The notes beneath the pieces were generated by a model. It was not told the origin of the DNA. It was given only the letters and a program-made list of their open reading frames with translations, and searched no databases. From Parabacteroides goldsteinii (GTDB lineage: Bacteria; Bacteroidota; Bacteroidia; Bacteroidales; Tannerellaceae): a DNA stretch of 64,000 nt. Positions 1-7,419 of the stretch are shown here, one piece after another. Numbering within the stretch: position 1 is the stretch's first letter; every line of letters starts with the position of its first letter. Location: positions 1 through 64,000 of the forward strand of contig NZ_JADNBB010000002.1 of assembly GCF_015550595.1 (NCBI RefSeq), written 5' to 3'. The translations under genes and the position numbers were made by a program.

Positions 1-164
1 CCAAACTTAACCGATTTGTTTCATATTCGTGAACTACTGATAATTTAAAGGACATGCTGTAATCCTTTTGTGTACGTCTAACGTACTTGCTTTCTAACTT
101 TTCCATTTCGTTACTTTGTTAGGTGTAACGATATTTTAGGACTAGACAATACTCTGAACGAAAG
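1..164. other. Left-edge non-coding stretch with short inverted repeats
   Basis: I see no convincing gene here. One frame stays open from the left edge to a TAA at 46-48 and could be the last 15 codons of an upstream + strand gene, but this is too short to judge. Two perfect short inverted repeats are visible: GTACGT/ACGTAC (72-77 and 81-86) and TCGTTAC/GTAACGA (108-114 and 125-131). They may be leader or operator structures; no function is assigned. Confidence 0.35.
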
Positions 165-195
165 GGAGACGTAGCTTTGCAACGTCTCTTTTTTT
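165..195 (+). terminator. Rho-independent terminator
   Basis: GAGACGT (166-172) pairs with ACGTCTC (182-188) around a 9-nt loop and is followed by a run of eight T. It probably ends whatever gene lies left of the window. The loop contains the TTTG that may serve as the -33 element of the next promoter, so terminator and promoter overlap. Confidence 0.7.
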
Positions 196-205
196 ATATC
201 TTTGC
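176..205 (+). promoter_or_regulatory. Bacteroidetes-type promoter of the GroES-like gene
   Basis: TTTG at 176-179 and TATCTTTGC at 197-205 match the Bacteroidetes -33/-7 consensus (TTTG, then TAnnTTTGC) with a 17-nt gap, slightly shorter than usual. It lies just upstream of the ATG at 229. Confidence 0.6.
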
Positions 206-228
206 ATCGCAACTTAAAACTTACAATT

Positions 229-612
229 ATGCAATTATCAATAGACCAGAAAGACGTAGATAAATTCATCATGATAGGCGACAAGGTGCTTATCAAACCC
301 AAGAACCCGCAGAGCCAGACAAAGTCGGGCCTTTACCTGCCCCCTACGGTGCAGCAGGAAAAGATACAAAGCGGATATATCATCAAGGTTGGCCCCGGCT
401 TCCCGCTCCCATCCCAGAGTGAAGAACACGAAGTATGGGAAAAGAAGAAAGAAGGAGAGGTGCATTACCTGCCTTTGCAGGCACATGAAGGCGATCTGGC
501 TGTGTTCCTGCAAAATGCCGCTTACGAGATCAGCTTTAACGACGAGAAGTTCCTGATCGTGCCGCATTCTGCTATCCTGATGCTGCTGCGCGACGAAGGA
601 TTGTTCGAATAA
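229..612 (+). CDS. GroES (Cpn10)-like co-chaperone family protein
   Basis: 127-aa cytoplasmic protein with a Cpn10-like beta-barrel pattern: an MIGDKVLIKP opening like the RVLVKP strand of GroES, a glycine-containing IIKVGPG turn, and a closing strand FLIVPHSAIL. GroES is about 95 aa and ends its barrel with an ILAI-like strand; this protein is longer, and I do not see a clear mobile loop with the GroEL-binding hydrophobic tripeptide. It therefore resembles the divergent GroES-family proteins of Bacteroidales rather than the main GroES, and no groL lies beside it. The ATG at 202 sits inside the -7 element, so the ATG at 229 (MQLSIDQK) is the likely start. Whether it acts with GroEL is unknown. 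Confidence 0.75.
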   Translation: MQLSIDQKDVDKFIMIGDKVLIKPKNPQSQTKSGLYLPPTVQQEKIQSGYIIKVGPGFPLPSQSEEHEVWEKKKEGEVHYLPLQAHEGDLAVFLQNAAYEISFNDEKFLIVPHSAILMLLRDEGLFE

Positions 613-707
613 GGCCTTTTTCTTTGGCAAAATACTTATCTATTCACATATTTGATGTATTTTTGCAAGCAAATCAACAAGACAAACTATCAACAGTAGC
701 GATTAGA

Positions 708-1505
708 ATGAATAAAATTGTAAGTAAAGAACATTTCTCTGCCAACGTGGTGAAGCTGGAAGTTGAGGCTCCTCTGATTGCCCGCTCACGTAAGGCCGGT
801 CACTTTGTGATCGTGAAAGTGGGAGAGAAAGGCGAACGCATCCCTTTAACCATTGCAGGGGCAGACACTCAGAAAGGAACCATCACCCTGGTGATCCAGG
901 CCGTAGGCGGTTCATCCAAGAAGATCTGCGATTTGAACGTAGGCGATTATATTACCGACCTGGTAGGTCCGCTGGGACAAGCTACCCACATCGAAAAAGT
1001 AGGTACGGTTGTTTGTGCCGGGGGAGGCGTAGGTGTAGCACCGCTGTTACCTATCGTTGAAGCATTCCATAAGGCCGGAAACCGTGTGATCGTGGTACTG
1101 GCAGCCCGTACCAAAGACCTGGTGATCCTGGAAGACCAGATGAAGGCCAACTCCGACGAAGTGATCGTGATGACCGACGACGGTTCCTACGGTACCAAAG
1201 GATTGGTGACGAACGGTGTGGAAAGCGTGATCAACCGTGAGAAGGTAGACCTGTGTGTAACCATCGGTCCGGCTATCATGATGAAATTCGTTTCGGCACT
1301 TACAAAGAAATACGAGATACCTACCGTCGCTTCCCTGAACACAATCATGGTAGACGGAACAGGTATGTGCGGCGCTTGCCGTATCACGGTGGGTGGAAAG
1401 ACCAAGTTCGTCTGTGTGGACGGACCGGAGTTCGATGCTCATCAGGTTGATTTCGACGAGATGCTTATGCGTCTGGGTGCTTATAAAGATATTGAAAAGA
1501 AATAA
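708..1505 (+). CDS. NfnA-like FAD/NAD-binding [2Fe-2S] oxidoreductase subunit
   Basis: 265-aa protein of the dihydroorotate dehydrogenase electron-transfer / ferredoxin-NADP reductase family. An N-terminal flavin-binding barrel (RKAGHFVIVKV, ERIPLTIAGAD) is followed by a nucleotide-binding domain (CAGGGVGVAPLLP) and a C-terminal cluster loop with Cys in MCGACRI and FVCVDGPEF. The next gene, 12 nt downstream, is the matching large subunit. Together they fit NfnAB, which in characterised anaerobes couples NADH, NADPH and ferredoxin by flavin-based bifurcation, or a glutamate synthase small-subunit-like module; I prefer NfnAB because no large glutamate synthase subunit is present. The ATG at 708 (MNKIVSKEHF) is chosen over an upstream TTG at 624, because a TATTTTTGC -7 element lies at 658-666, between the two. 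Confidence 0.82.
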   Translation: MNKIVSKEHFSANVVKLEVEAPLIARSRKAGHFVIVKVGEKGERIPLTIAGADTQKGTITLVIQAVGGSSKKICDLNVGDYITDLVGPLGQATHIEKVGTVVCAGGGVGVAPLLPIVEAFHKAGNRVIVVLAARTKDLVILEDQMKANSDEVIVMTDDGSYGTKGLVTNGVESVINREKVDLCVTIGPAIMMKFVSALTKKYEIPTVASLNTIMVDGTGMCGACRITVGGKTKFVCVDGPEFDAHQVDFDEMLMRLGAYKDIEKK

Positions 1506-1517
1506 CCACTTAAACAA

Positions 1518-2990
1518 ATGACAACAGCAGAACTGATTGCAGCCCGTCGTTCCGAACCCTGGAGGGAAGAACTGCGCAAGAGCAAAAAAAATAAAGAACG
1601 CACGGATATTCCCCGTGTAGAAATGAATGAACTCGATCCGGAATACCGGAGCCATACCCGCCTGGAAGAGGTGAACCTGGGTCTGACAAAGGAACAGGCC
1701 ATGCAGGAGGCACAACGTTGCCTCGACTGCCCGAATCCGACCTGTATGGAAGGTTGTCCGGTAAGTATCAATATCCCGACATTCATCAAGAACATCGAGC
1801 GCGGCGAGTTCCTGGAAGCAGCCAAAGTGCTTAAGGAAACCAGTGCCCTGCCGGCTGTTTGTGGTCGTGTTTGTCCGCAGGAGAAACAGTGCGAAAGCAA
1901 ATGTATTCATCTGAAGATGAAAAAGGCTCCGGTAGCCATCGGTTACCTCGAACGTTTCGCTGCCGACTACGAACGGGAGAGCGGCCAGATCTCAGTGCCT
2001 GAGATTGCAGAAAAGAACGGAATCAAGATCGCCGTGATCGGTTCCGGTCCTGCCGGCCTTTCTTTTGCCGGAGATATGGCGAAGCGAGGATATGATGTTA
2101 CCGTGTTCGAAGCATTGCACGAGATCGGTGGTGTATTGAAATACGGTATTCCTGAATTCCGTCTGCCTAATAAGATTGTGGATGTGGAGATCGAAGGCCT
2201 TCGCAAGATGGGCGTGAAGTTCATATCCAACTGCATCGTCGGTAAGACGATCAGTTACGACGACCTGCACGAAGAAGGCTTCAAAGGTTTCTTTGCCGCC
2301 AGTGGTGCCGGCCTGCCTAATTTCATGAACATACCGGGTGAGAACCTGATCGGCATCATGTCGTCCAACGAATACCTGACACGTGTCAACCTGATGGACG
2401 CAGCCAATCCCGAGAGCGATACCCCTGTATTGCAAGGCAAGCGGGTAGCCGTGATCGGTGGAGGTAATACTGCGATGGACTCAGTCCGTACGGCCCGCCG
2501 TTTGGGAGCTGAACGTGCCATGATCGTTTACCGTCGTAGCGAAGAAGAAATGCCTGCCCGTATCGAGGAGGTGAAGCATGCCAAAGAAGAAGGCGTGGAA
2601 TTCCTGACCCTGCATAACCCGATCGAATATATCGGCGATGAAAGAGGCCGTGTTAAACAGATGCGTTTGCAGAAGATGGAACTGGGTGAACCGGATGCTT
2701 CTGGCCGCCGCCGTCCAGTAGCCATAGAAGGCGCCATCGATACGATCGATGTGGACGAAGTTATCGTCAGTGTCGGTGTTTCTCCCAACCCGCTTATCCC
2801 GCGTGCCTTCAGTGGCCTGGAAGTAAGCAAATGGGGTACGATCGTAGTCGATCAGGACACTATGCGCTCAGCACTGCTGGATGTATATGCCGGAGGCGAC
2901 ATCGTAAGAGGTGGTGCCACCGTTATTCTGGCGATGGGTGATGGCCGTAAAGCTGCCGCCGCCATGGACGCCAGCCTGCAAGGAAAATGA
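1518..2990 (+). CDS. NfnB-like / glutamate synthase small-subunit-like FAD oxidoreductase
   Basis: 490 aa. The N-terminal domain carries cysteine clusters for two [4Fe-4S] centres (CLDCPNPTCMEGCPV and CGRVCPQEKQCESKC). It is followed by an FAD-binding Rossmann motif (VIGSGPAGLSFAGDMAKRG), an NAD(P)-binding motif (AVIGGGNTAMDSVRTA) and a C-terminal FAD motif (VYAGGDIVRGGATVILAMGDGR). This is the GltD-like fold shared by glutamate synthase beta subunits, dihydropyrimidine dehydrogenase and NfnB. The tight pairing with the NfnA-like gene favours an NADH-dependent ferredoxin:NADP+ oxidoreductase in the cytoplasm. Such genes are often annotated gltA/gltD; sequence alone cannot separate the roles. 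A strong terminator follows 23 nt after the stop. Confidence 0.85.
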   Translation: MTTAELIAARRSEPWREELRKSKKNKERTDIPRVEMNELDPEYRSHTRLEEVNLGLTKEQAMQEAQRCLDCPNPTCMEGCPVSINIPTFIKNIERGEFLEAAKVLKETSALPAVCGRVCPQEKQCESKCIHLKMKKAPVAIGYLERFAADYERESGQISVPEIAEKNGIKIAVIGSGPAGLSFAGDMAKRGYDVTVFEALHEIGGVLKYGIPEFRLPNKIVDVEIEGLRKMGVKFISNCIVGKTISYDDLHEEGFKGFFAASGAGLPNFMNIPGENLIGIMSSNEYLTRVNLMDAANPESDTPVLQGKRVAVIGGGNTAMDSVRTARRLGAERAMIVYRRSEEEMPARIEEVKHAKEEGVEFLTLHNPIEYIGDERGRVKQMRLQKMELGEPDASGRRRPVAIEGAIDTIDVDEVIVSVGVSPNPLIPRAFSGLEVSKWGTIVVDQDTMRSALLDVYAGGDIVRGGATVILAMGDGRKAAAAMDASLQGK

Positions 2991-3012
2991 TCTGAAATTA
3001 AGATACAGTGAG

Positions 3013-3042
3013 AAGCCCGGCCGGTGAGGTCGGGCTTTTTTA
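3013..3042 (+). terminator. Rho-independent terminator after the NfnAB-like operon
   Basis: A 10-bp stem (AAGCCCGGCC with GGTCGGGCTT, one G-U pair) closes a GGTGA loop at 3023-3027 and runs into six T residues. Confidence 0.85.
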
Positions 3043-3126
3043 TTCCTGCTAAAGAGTGAAACTCTTATAGTTCCCTAATTTTAAGCGCTTCCCAGCAAAA
3101 AAAGATTGTAATGATAAATTTATTAT

Positions 3127-3154
3127 TATATTTGCGTTTACCGTAAATACGGTA
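3127..3154 (+). promoter_or_regulatory. Promoter with 16-bp palindromic operator at its start site
   Basis: TATATTTGC at 3127-3135 matches the Bacteroidetes -7 element. Directly after it lies the perfect palindrome TACCGTAAATACGGTA (3139-3154; 7-bp arms, AA centre), where +1 is expected. This geometry suits a repressor site. Downstream there is only a hairpin (GGGCTGC 3221-3227 with GCAGCCC 3240-3246) and then the convergent HepT remnant, so the transcript may be a short RNA of about 100 nt. Confidence 0.5.
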
Positions 3155-3253
3155 CCAGACATAAAGAGAGGTAAAGAAGGTATTTATACAATAGTTATAA
3201 ATATTGGTGTGTCTATGAAAGGGCTGCGGCAGCAATGTTGCAGCCCTATTTCT

Positions 3254-3595
3254 TTATTGATGCTTGAGTATGTCTAAAACATCTTTCTTTAAAGCCGGAA
3301 TGTGTCTAATGATGAGTCCCCAGAGAAATTCGGTGGTGACACTGTCGTAGCCGTGTATTACTTTGTTTCTGGTATTGACGATCGCTCTGGCATTAGGCAA
3401 TATAAAAGTCGGATCTATTTTGAGAATTCGATTGATCGCTTCTCACATTATCTCAACATTCCGCTCAACGGCTCTTTGGAGAATGATCTTATTCCTGAAT
3501 TCCTCGAATAGTTTAGGCCCTTCAGAAAAATAACTTTCCACTTCATTGATAGAAAGAAGCACATCATACAGATGTTTTTCAATGTACTCATCCAT
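3254..3595 (-). pseudogene. HepT-like (DUF86) toxin gene with an in-frame stop
   Basis: From the ATG at 3595 to the TAA at 3254-3256 the frame encodes a 113-residue HepT/DUF86-like protein, except that codon 51 is TGA (3445-3443). The sequence reads through as ...VEIM-stop-EAINRILK..., exactly where the family usually has a glycine (IGEA-type motif), so a single GGA to TGA change would explain it. The rest is intact, including TRNKVIHGY, the RNx-n-H motif of HepT RNases. The start overlaps the stop of the nucleotidyltransferase gene by 8 nt, as is usual for MntA-HepT pairs. Family knowledge: HepT is the toxin and MntA neutralises it by AMPylation. Here the toxin is probably dead unless the stop is read through or is a sequencing error. 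Confidence 0.8.
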
Positions 3596-3887
3596 AGATT
3601 AATTGCTTTGATGAGTCAATGTTTTTTCGTAAAATAGGATTTCGTATAGCTTTATCTTCCAGTAAGTCTACTTCCCTACGGAGGATATTGGATAATGCAT
3701 CTCTTAAATCAAAGTAATTGTCTGCATAATCTTCCGGTGTGACGCCTTCAAAGTCGACTAATAAATCTATATCGCTCTTATCCGTAAAGCGGTGGGTGAG
3801 AACAGAACCGAAAGCAAACAACTTTTTCACCTTATGCTTTTGGCATAAAGCAATGATTCCGGGTAAGTAATTGCTGAAGAAGTTCAT
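3588..3887 (-). CDS. MntA-like nucleotidyltransferase (antitoxin of a HepT pair)
   Basis: 99-aa minimal nucleotidyltransferase. The catalytic signature GS-x10-DxD is clear: G27-S28 in FAFGSVL, then D39-I-D41 in KSDIDLLVDF. Such proteins in MntA-HepT (type VII) modules AMPylate and silence the HepT RNase. It is the first gene of the pair, with the toxin frame starting before its stop codon. A TACCTTTG -7 element lies about 20 nt upstream (3916-3909). With the partner broken by a nonsense codon, the antitoxin may persist without its target. Confidence 0.82.
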   Translation of the reverse strand: MNFFSNYLPGIIALCQKHKVKKLFAFGSVLTHRFTDKSDIDLLVDFEGVTPEDYADNYFDLRDALSNILRREVDLLEDKAIRNPILRKNIDSSKQLIYG

Positions 3888-3957
3888 ATCCTTTGTTTTT
3901 AGTTATAACAAAGGTATATATTATTCTTTAAACGGACAATAGAGGATCGTTGTATAA

Positions 3958-3998
3958 ATAAAAAGCCCCGATATTGCAAGCAATACCGAGGCCTTTTG
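3958..3998 (-). terminator. Terminator of the tRNA cluster
   Basis: On the minus strand, AGGCCTCGGTATTG pairs (with wobbles) with CAATATCGGGGCTT and continues into a T run (A residues 3960-3964 on the + strand). It lies just downstream of the last tRNA. Confidence 0.75.
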
Positions 3999-4004
3999 GA
4001 AGCG

Positions 4005-4077
4005 AGCGAAAGACGGGACTCGAACCCGCGACCCTAACCTTGGCAAGGTTATGCTCTACCAACTGAGCTACTTTCGC
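4005..4077 (-). tRNA. tRNA-Gly(GCC), copy 1
   Basis: 73-nt cloverleaf with acceptor GCGAAAG/CTTTCGC, D-arm AGCTCAGTTGGTAGAGC, anticodon loop TTGCCAA (GCC) and T-arm GCGGGTTCGAGTCCCGT. CCA is not encoded. Last member of the three-tRNA transcript. Confidence 0.96.
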
Positions 4078-4114
4078 AAATCGAAAGGGATGAACCCGAA
4101 AAATACATCCTTTG

Positions 4115-4198
4115 TACTCGAAGCGGGACTTGAACCCGCACAGCCGCAATGGCCAAAGGATTTTAAGTCCTTCGTGTCTACCATTCCACCATTCGAGC
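4115..4198 (-). tRNA. tRNA-Leu(TAA)
   Basis: 84-nt class II tRNA with a long variable arm. Acceptor GCTCGAA pairs with TTCGAGT (first pair G-U), the anticodon loop is CTTAAAA (TAA), and the T-loop is TTCAAGT. It sits between two tRNA-Gly genes. Confidence 0.95.
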
Positions 4199-4219
4199 AT
4201 CCCTTTCTCTTAAGAGATG

Positions 4220-4292
4220 AGCGAAAGACGGGATTCGAACCCGCGACCCTAACCTTGGCAAGGTTATGCTCTACCAACTGAGCTACTTTCGC
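4220..4292 (-). tRNA. tRNA-Gly(GCC), copy 2
   Basis: 73-nt cloverleaf with the same acceptor, anticodon loop and arms as the copy at 4005-4077, differing by about one base in the T-arm region (ggattcgaac against ggactcgaac). First tRNA after the promoter at 4312-4343. Confidence 0.96.
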
Positions 4293-4311
4293 GTTGTTTG
4301 CGTTTGCGTGT

Positions 4312-4343
4312 GCAAAGGTAGATAACTTTTTTATATCTGCAAA
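4312..4343 (-). promoter_or_regulatory. Promoter of the tRNA Gly-Leu-Gly operon
   Basis: Minus-strand TTTG (4343-4340), 19-nt gap, then TACCTTTGC (4320-4312): a textbook Bacteroidetes -33/-7 promoter about 20 nt before the first tRNA. Confidence 0.85.
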
Positions 4344-4381
4344 TAATCGGGTAAAAAAATTAGCTTTAAGTGCCGATTTTT

Positions 4382-4837
4382 TTAATATTGGATCAATAAC
4401 TCACTCCCTCTCTGAGTGACATTAAACCTCGTAAGTGCAAATTCTGACGGGCCATCTGACGGAGTTCCAGAGCCATACGCTATTTCGTACTTCGTTCCGC
4501 ATTCCGGACATTGTGCCCGACCTGTATTGTCCGCTTTTACTTTAATATTCTTCTGGGCTTCGTGAGGGCAGCACAAATCATAAGCATAATATTGTGTACC
4601 TCCCGTAGTGGCACTGAAACCGTTTACGACCAACACGCCCGAATAACCGAGCCGTGTACCGTAATTCTGGCCTGCCTCGCTTGTGATCTCTTTGAAGTTA
4701 AGGGAACCAACCAGGTCCTTGTCCTTAAACTGCAAGTCCAATTCCAGGTACACCGGTGCATAAGGTACGTTCGATACATTCACCTTATTGCACGACATCA
4801 CCAGCAACACCACCAAACAAAAAAATATTCTTTTCAT
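4382..4837 (-). CDS. Lipoprotein with a Rieske-like motif (second His replaced by Cys)
   Basis: 151-aa lipoprotein: a short hydrophobic signal ends in LVMSC16, then a mature domain probably anchored in an envelope membrane. Residues 90-130 have the layout of a Rieske [2Fe-2S] domain: C90-P-H92, 17 residues, C110-P-E-C113, then a glycine/proline-rich stretch (YGSGTPSDGP) like the Rieske proline loop. Canonical Rieske proteins have CxH-x(15-17)-CxxH; here the last ligand is Cys, giving three Cys and one His. It could bind a 2Fe-2S cluster of altered potential, or zinc. It ends the pyrE - SRPBCC - argH operon, 5 nt after argH, but has no obvious link to arginine or pyrimidine synthesis. Confidence 0.7.
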   Translation of the reverse strand: MKRIFFCLVVLLVMSCNKVNVSNVPYAPVYLELDLQFKDKDLVGSLNFKEITSEAGQNYGTRLGYSGVLVVNGFSATTGGTQYYAYDLCCPHEAQKNIKVKADNTGRAQCPECGTKYEIAYGSGTPSDGPSEFALTRFNVTQRGSELLIQY

Positions 4838-4842
4838 CTTAA

Positions 4843-6180
4843 TTATGCTAACAGTTTCTTTTCAGCTTCGTTTACCTTATTAAACGAGAAACCGTCGATA
4901 ATATTTTGCATCAGGGCGGAAATACTGTCGTTGCACAGATTGCCGATGCTACCTTCGTGTGTATGGTTCACGGCCTTGTTGGGCGTGAAGTTACCCGCTT
5001 CGATCTCCAGGCCTACTTGTTTGTAAGCGTCGCGGAAAGGAACTCCTTCCAGGACGAGGCGGTTTACCTCTTCCACGCTGAACAGCAGGGAATATTTATC
5101 GTCGTCGAGAATATGCTCGTTCACCTTCACTTCGCGCATCATATGGGTAACCATACGAAGGCAATCCTTCAGTTCGTCGAAAGCAGGCAGGAACACCTCC
5201 TTGATGATCTGCAGGTCGCGGAAATACCCCGACGGCAGGTTATTGCATATCAGTGTGATCTGCTGTGGCAGACCTTGTATCTTATTGCATTTCGCACGCG
5301 TCAGCTCGAACACGTCCGGATTCTTCTTGTGCGGCATGATGCTCGAACCTGTCGTGAACTGGTCCGGCAACTTGACGAACCCGAAGTTCTGGCTGTTGAA
5401 CATACAAGCATCGAACGCCAGCTTCGAAAGCGTTGCGGCAATACCCGCCATCGCAAAAGCCACCGTACGTTCCATCTTGCCACGTCCCATCTGGGCATAT
5501 ACCACGTTGTAGTCCATCGAGTCGAAGCCCAATAGCCCGGTCGTCATGCTACGGTTCAAGGGGAAAGACGAGCCGTATCCGGCAGCCGAACCCAGCGGAT
5601 TGCGGTTGCACACCTTGTAAGCCGCCTGCATCATCTGCAAATCGTCAGCCAGGCTCTCGGCATACGCACCGAACCAAAGACCGAACGATGAAGGCATCGC
5701 CACCTGCAAATGCGTATATCCCGGCATCAACACCTCGCTATAACGGTTGCTCTGGCTTATCAGTACCTCGAACAGGCCGTTTGTCAGTTCCACCAACTCC
5801 TGTATCTGTGCGCGCGTGTACAGTTTCAGGTCGAGCAATACCTGGTCGTTGCGCGAACGTCCGCTGTGTATCTTCTTGCCAATGTCGCCCAGACGGCGTG
5901 TCAGCATCAGTTCCACCTGCGAATGAACGTCTTCCACGCCTTCTTCGATAACGAATTCGCCGCTGTCGGCAACGGCATAGATATTTTTCAGCTCTGCCAG
6001 CAGAACCGTCAGTTCCTCTTTCGTGAGCAGCCCGATACTTTCCAGCATCGTGATATGGGCCATCGAGCCAAGAACGTCATACTTGGCCAGGTAAAGATCC
6101 ATTTCACGGTCCCGGCCTACGGTAAAGGTTTCGACTTCCTTGTCTACCTGTACATTTTTTTCCCAAAGTTTCTGAGCCAT
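4843..6180 (-). CDS. argH: Argininosuccinate lyase
   Basis: 445 aa, cytoplasmic; cleaves argininosuccinate to arginine and fumarate, the last step of arginine synthesis. The fumarase/aspartase superfamily signature GSSIMPHKKNPD is present, as are family blocks VEDVHSQVE, HSGRSRNDQV and MPGYTHLQVAMP. The chosen ATG at 6180 (MAQKLWEKN) gives a normal family N-terminus; the upstream in-frame ATG at 6210 would add ten atypical residues and run into the preceding gene. Third gene of a four-gene minus-strand cluster, 10 nt after the SRPBCC gene. The other arginine genes are not nearby. Confidence 0.96.
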   Translation of the reverse strand: MAQKLWEKNVQVDKEVETFTVGRDREMDLYLAKYDVLGSMAHITMLESIGLLTKEELTVLLAELKNIYAVADSGEFVIEEGVEDVHSQVELMLTRRLGDIGKKIHSGRSRNDQVLLDLKLYTRAQIQELVELTNGLFEVLISQSNRYSEVLMPGYTHLQVAMPSSFGLWFGAYAESLADDLQMMQAAYKVCNRNPLGSAAGYGSSFPLNRSMTTGLLGFDSMDYNVVYAQMGRGKMERTVAFAMAGIAATLSKLAFDACMFNSQNFGFVKLPDQFTTGSSIMPHKKNPDVFELTRAKCNKIQGLPQQITLICNNLPSGYFRDLQIIKEVFLPAFDELKDCLRMVTHMMREVKVNEHILDDDKYSLLFSVEEVNRLVLEGVPFRDAYKQVGLEIEAGNFTPNKAVNHTHEGSIGNLCNDSISALMQNIIDGFSFNKVNEAEKKLLA

Positions 6181-6190
6181 AATACGGAGA

Positions 6191-6601
6191 TTAATAGGGC
6201 AGGGCGGCAATCACAGTTGATATTTTGTCGAGTGCGTCCTGCAACGGTTTCGATACCATCGGTTTGATAAACGGGTTCAGATCGGCGCGGATCGTCATTT
6301 TCAACCGCGTGTCGTTCTCTTCCACCTGTTTCAGTTGGATCCAGAGGAAAAGGGGAACGGGCGAGTTGGTTGTAGTAAATTTGATTGTTTTGTTCGGTTC
6401 GCGTTCAACGATCTCGAAACGTATCTTACCTACGGGATCGACAGCGAAACTGCAAGAGTCGCTGTCGAACTCAAAGTCTTTAATTTTATCCTGTGGAATG
6501 CGGTCCTTAACCCGTTCCAGGTTGGAAAGGTCGGACAGCATTGCATAGACACGATCCTCGTTGTGAGGGATCGTTTTGATCTCACTTACAAATTCTGTCA
6601 T
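6191..6601 (-). CDS. SRPBCC (START/polyketide-cyclase-like) domain protein
   Basis: 136 aa; a single small lipid/ligand-binding helix-grip fold. The pattern fits the SRPBCC superfamily: an N-terminal strand (FVSEIKTIPHNEDRVYAML), alternating strands through the middle (FAVDPVGKIRFEIVEREPNKTIKF) and a C-terminal amphipathic helix (PLQDALDKISTVIAAL). Such proteins bind hydrophobic ligands; the ligand here is unknown. The start at 6601 (MTEFVSEIK) is preferred because upstream in-frame ATGs lie within pyrE. It lies between pyrE and argH at 16 and 10 nt spacing and is clearly co-transcribed. Confidence 0.75.
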   Translation of the reverse strand: MTEFVSEIKTIPHNEDRVYAMLSDLSNLERVKDRIPQDKIKDFEFDSDSCSFAVDPVGKIRFEIVEREPNKTIKFTTTNSPVPLFLWIQLKQVEENDTRLKMTIRADLNPFIKPMVSKPLQDALDKISTVIAALPY

Positions 6602-6617
6602 CCTGTACTCGTCGTGA

Positions 6618-7256
6618 TTAAGCTTCAGGGTTCCAGTTTGCAGGGTCTTTACGCCATTCCTGCAGCGTAGCGATTTCCGATTCGTCGATATAGTCTGTAC
6701 GTACAGCTTCTTCGATAACGGCATCGTAATTGCTCAGTGTAGTCAGCGTTACTTTAGCATCCTTGAATTGCTGTGCAGCTACAGGGAAACCGTGTGTGAA
6801 GATGGCAACCATACCTACTACGTCGCAACCGAAGTTACGTACAGCCTGTACAGCTTTCAAGCTGCTACCGCCGGTAGATACCAGGTCTTCGATGATGACT
6901 ACTTTCGATCCCGGTTTCAATTCACCTTCGATAAGGTTTTCCAGTCCGTGATCCTTCGGTGTTGCGCGGATGTAAACAAAAGGCAGTCCCAATAAATCGG
7001 CAACCAGCGCACCCTGTGCGATAGCTCCTGTGGCAACTCCTGCGATGGCGTCTGCGTTTTCGTATTTTTCGCTGATCACACGTGCCAGTTCCAGTTTGAT
7101 GAAACTACGAACAGCCGGATAAGAAAGCGTTTTTCTGTTATCACAGTAAATCGGCGACTTCCAGCCGGAAGCCCATGTGAACGGATTGGCCGGTTGTAAC
7201 TTAACGGCTTTAATTTTTAATAATTTCTCTGCAACTAATCTTTCCAGTGTTTTCAT
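6618..7256 (-). CDS. pyrE: Orotate phosphoribosyltransferase
   Basis: 212 aa; joins orotate to PRPP to make OMP in de novo UMP synthesis. The type I phosphoribosyltransferase PRPP loop is at residues 119-131 (VVIIEDLVSTGGS). IAGVATGAIAQG and YIRATPKDHGLEN, the catalytic flexible-loop region, also match. First gene of the cluster pyrE - SRPBCC - argH - Rieske-like lipoprotein. A minus-strand TACTTTTGC -7 element at 7296-7288 lies 32 nt upstream and probably drives all four genes. Confidence 0.96.
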   Translation of the reverse strand: MKTLERLVAEKLLKIKAVKLQPANPFTWASGWKSPIYCDNRKTLSYPAVRSFIKLELARVISEKYENADAIAGVATGAIAQGALVADLLGLPFVYIRATPKDHGLENLIEGELKPGSKVVIIEDLVSTGGSSLKAVQAVRNFGCDVVGMVAIFTHGFPVAAQQFKDAKVTLTTLSNYDAVIEEAVRTDYIDESEIATLQEWRKDPANWNPEA

Positions 7257-7360
7257 ACAATCCTACATAATATATTTATATCAAAGTGCAAAAGTAGCTA
7301 AACAGAATGATATAACCTTGTAGATACCGAAAAAAATGAAGTCCTGAAAAGATGTTATTG

Positions 7361-7397
7361 AAAACAAATGGCCTCCCCGGCTAAAGGAGGCCATTTG
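7361..7397 (-). terminator. Rho-independent terminator
   Basis: A perfect 12-bp stem (CAAATGGCCTCC 7365-7376 with GGAGGCCATTTG 7386-7397) and a 9-nt loop, followed on the minus strand by TTTT. It closes the leftward small-protein / glucosaminidase / HU-like gene set. Confidence 0.75.
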
Positions 7398-7419
7398 TTA
7401 AAGAAGTTTCAGCCGTATC

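Noticed and set aside
3928-4281. Several open frames over the tRNA cluster
   Set aside because: They are readings across tRNA-Gly and tRNA-Leu (GFEPATLTLARLCSTN-type peptides) and not genes.
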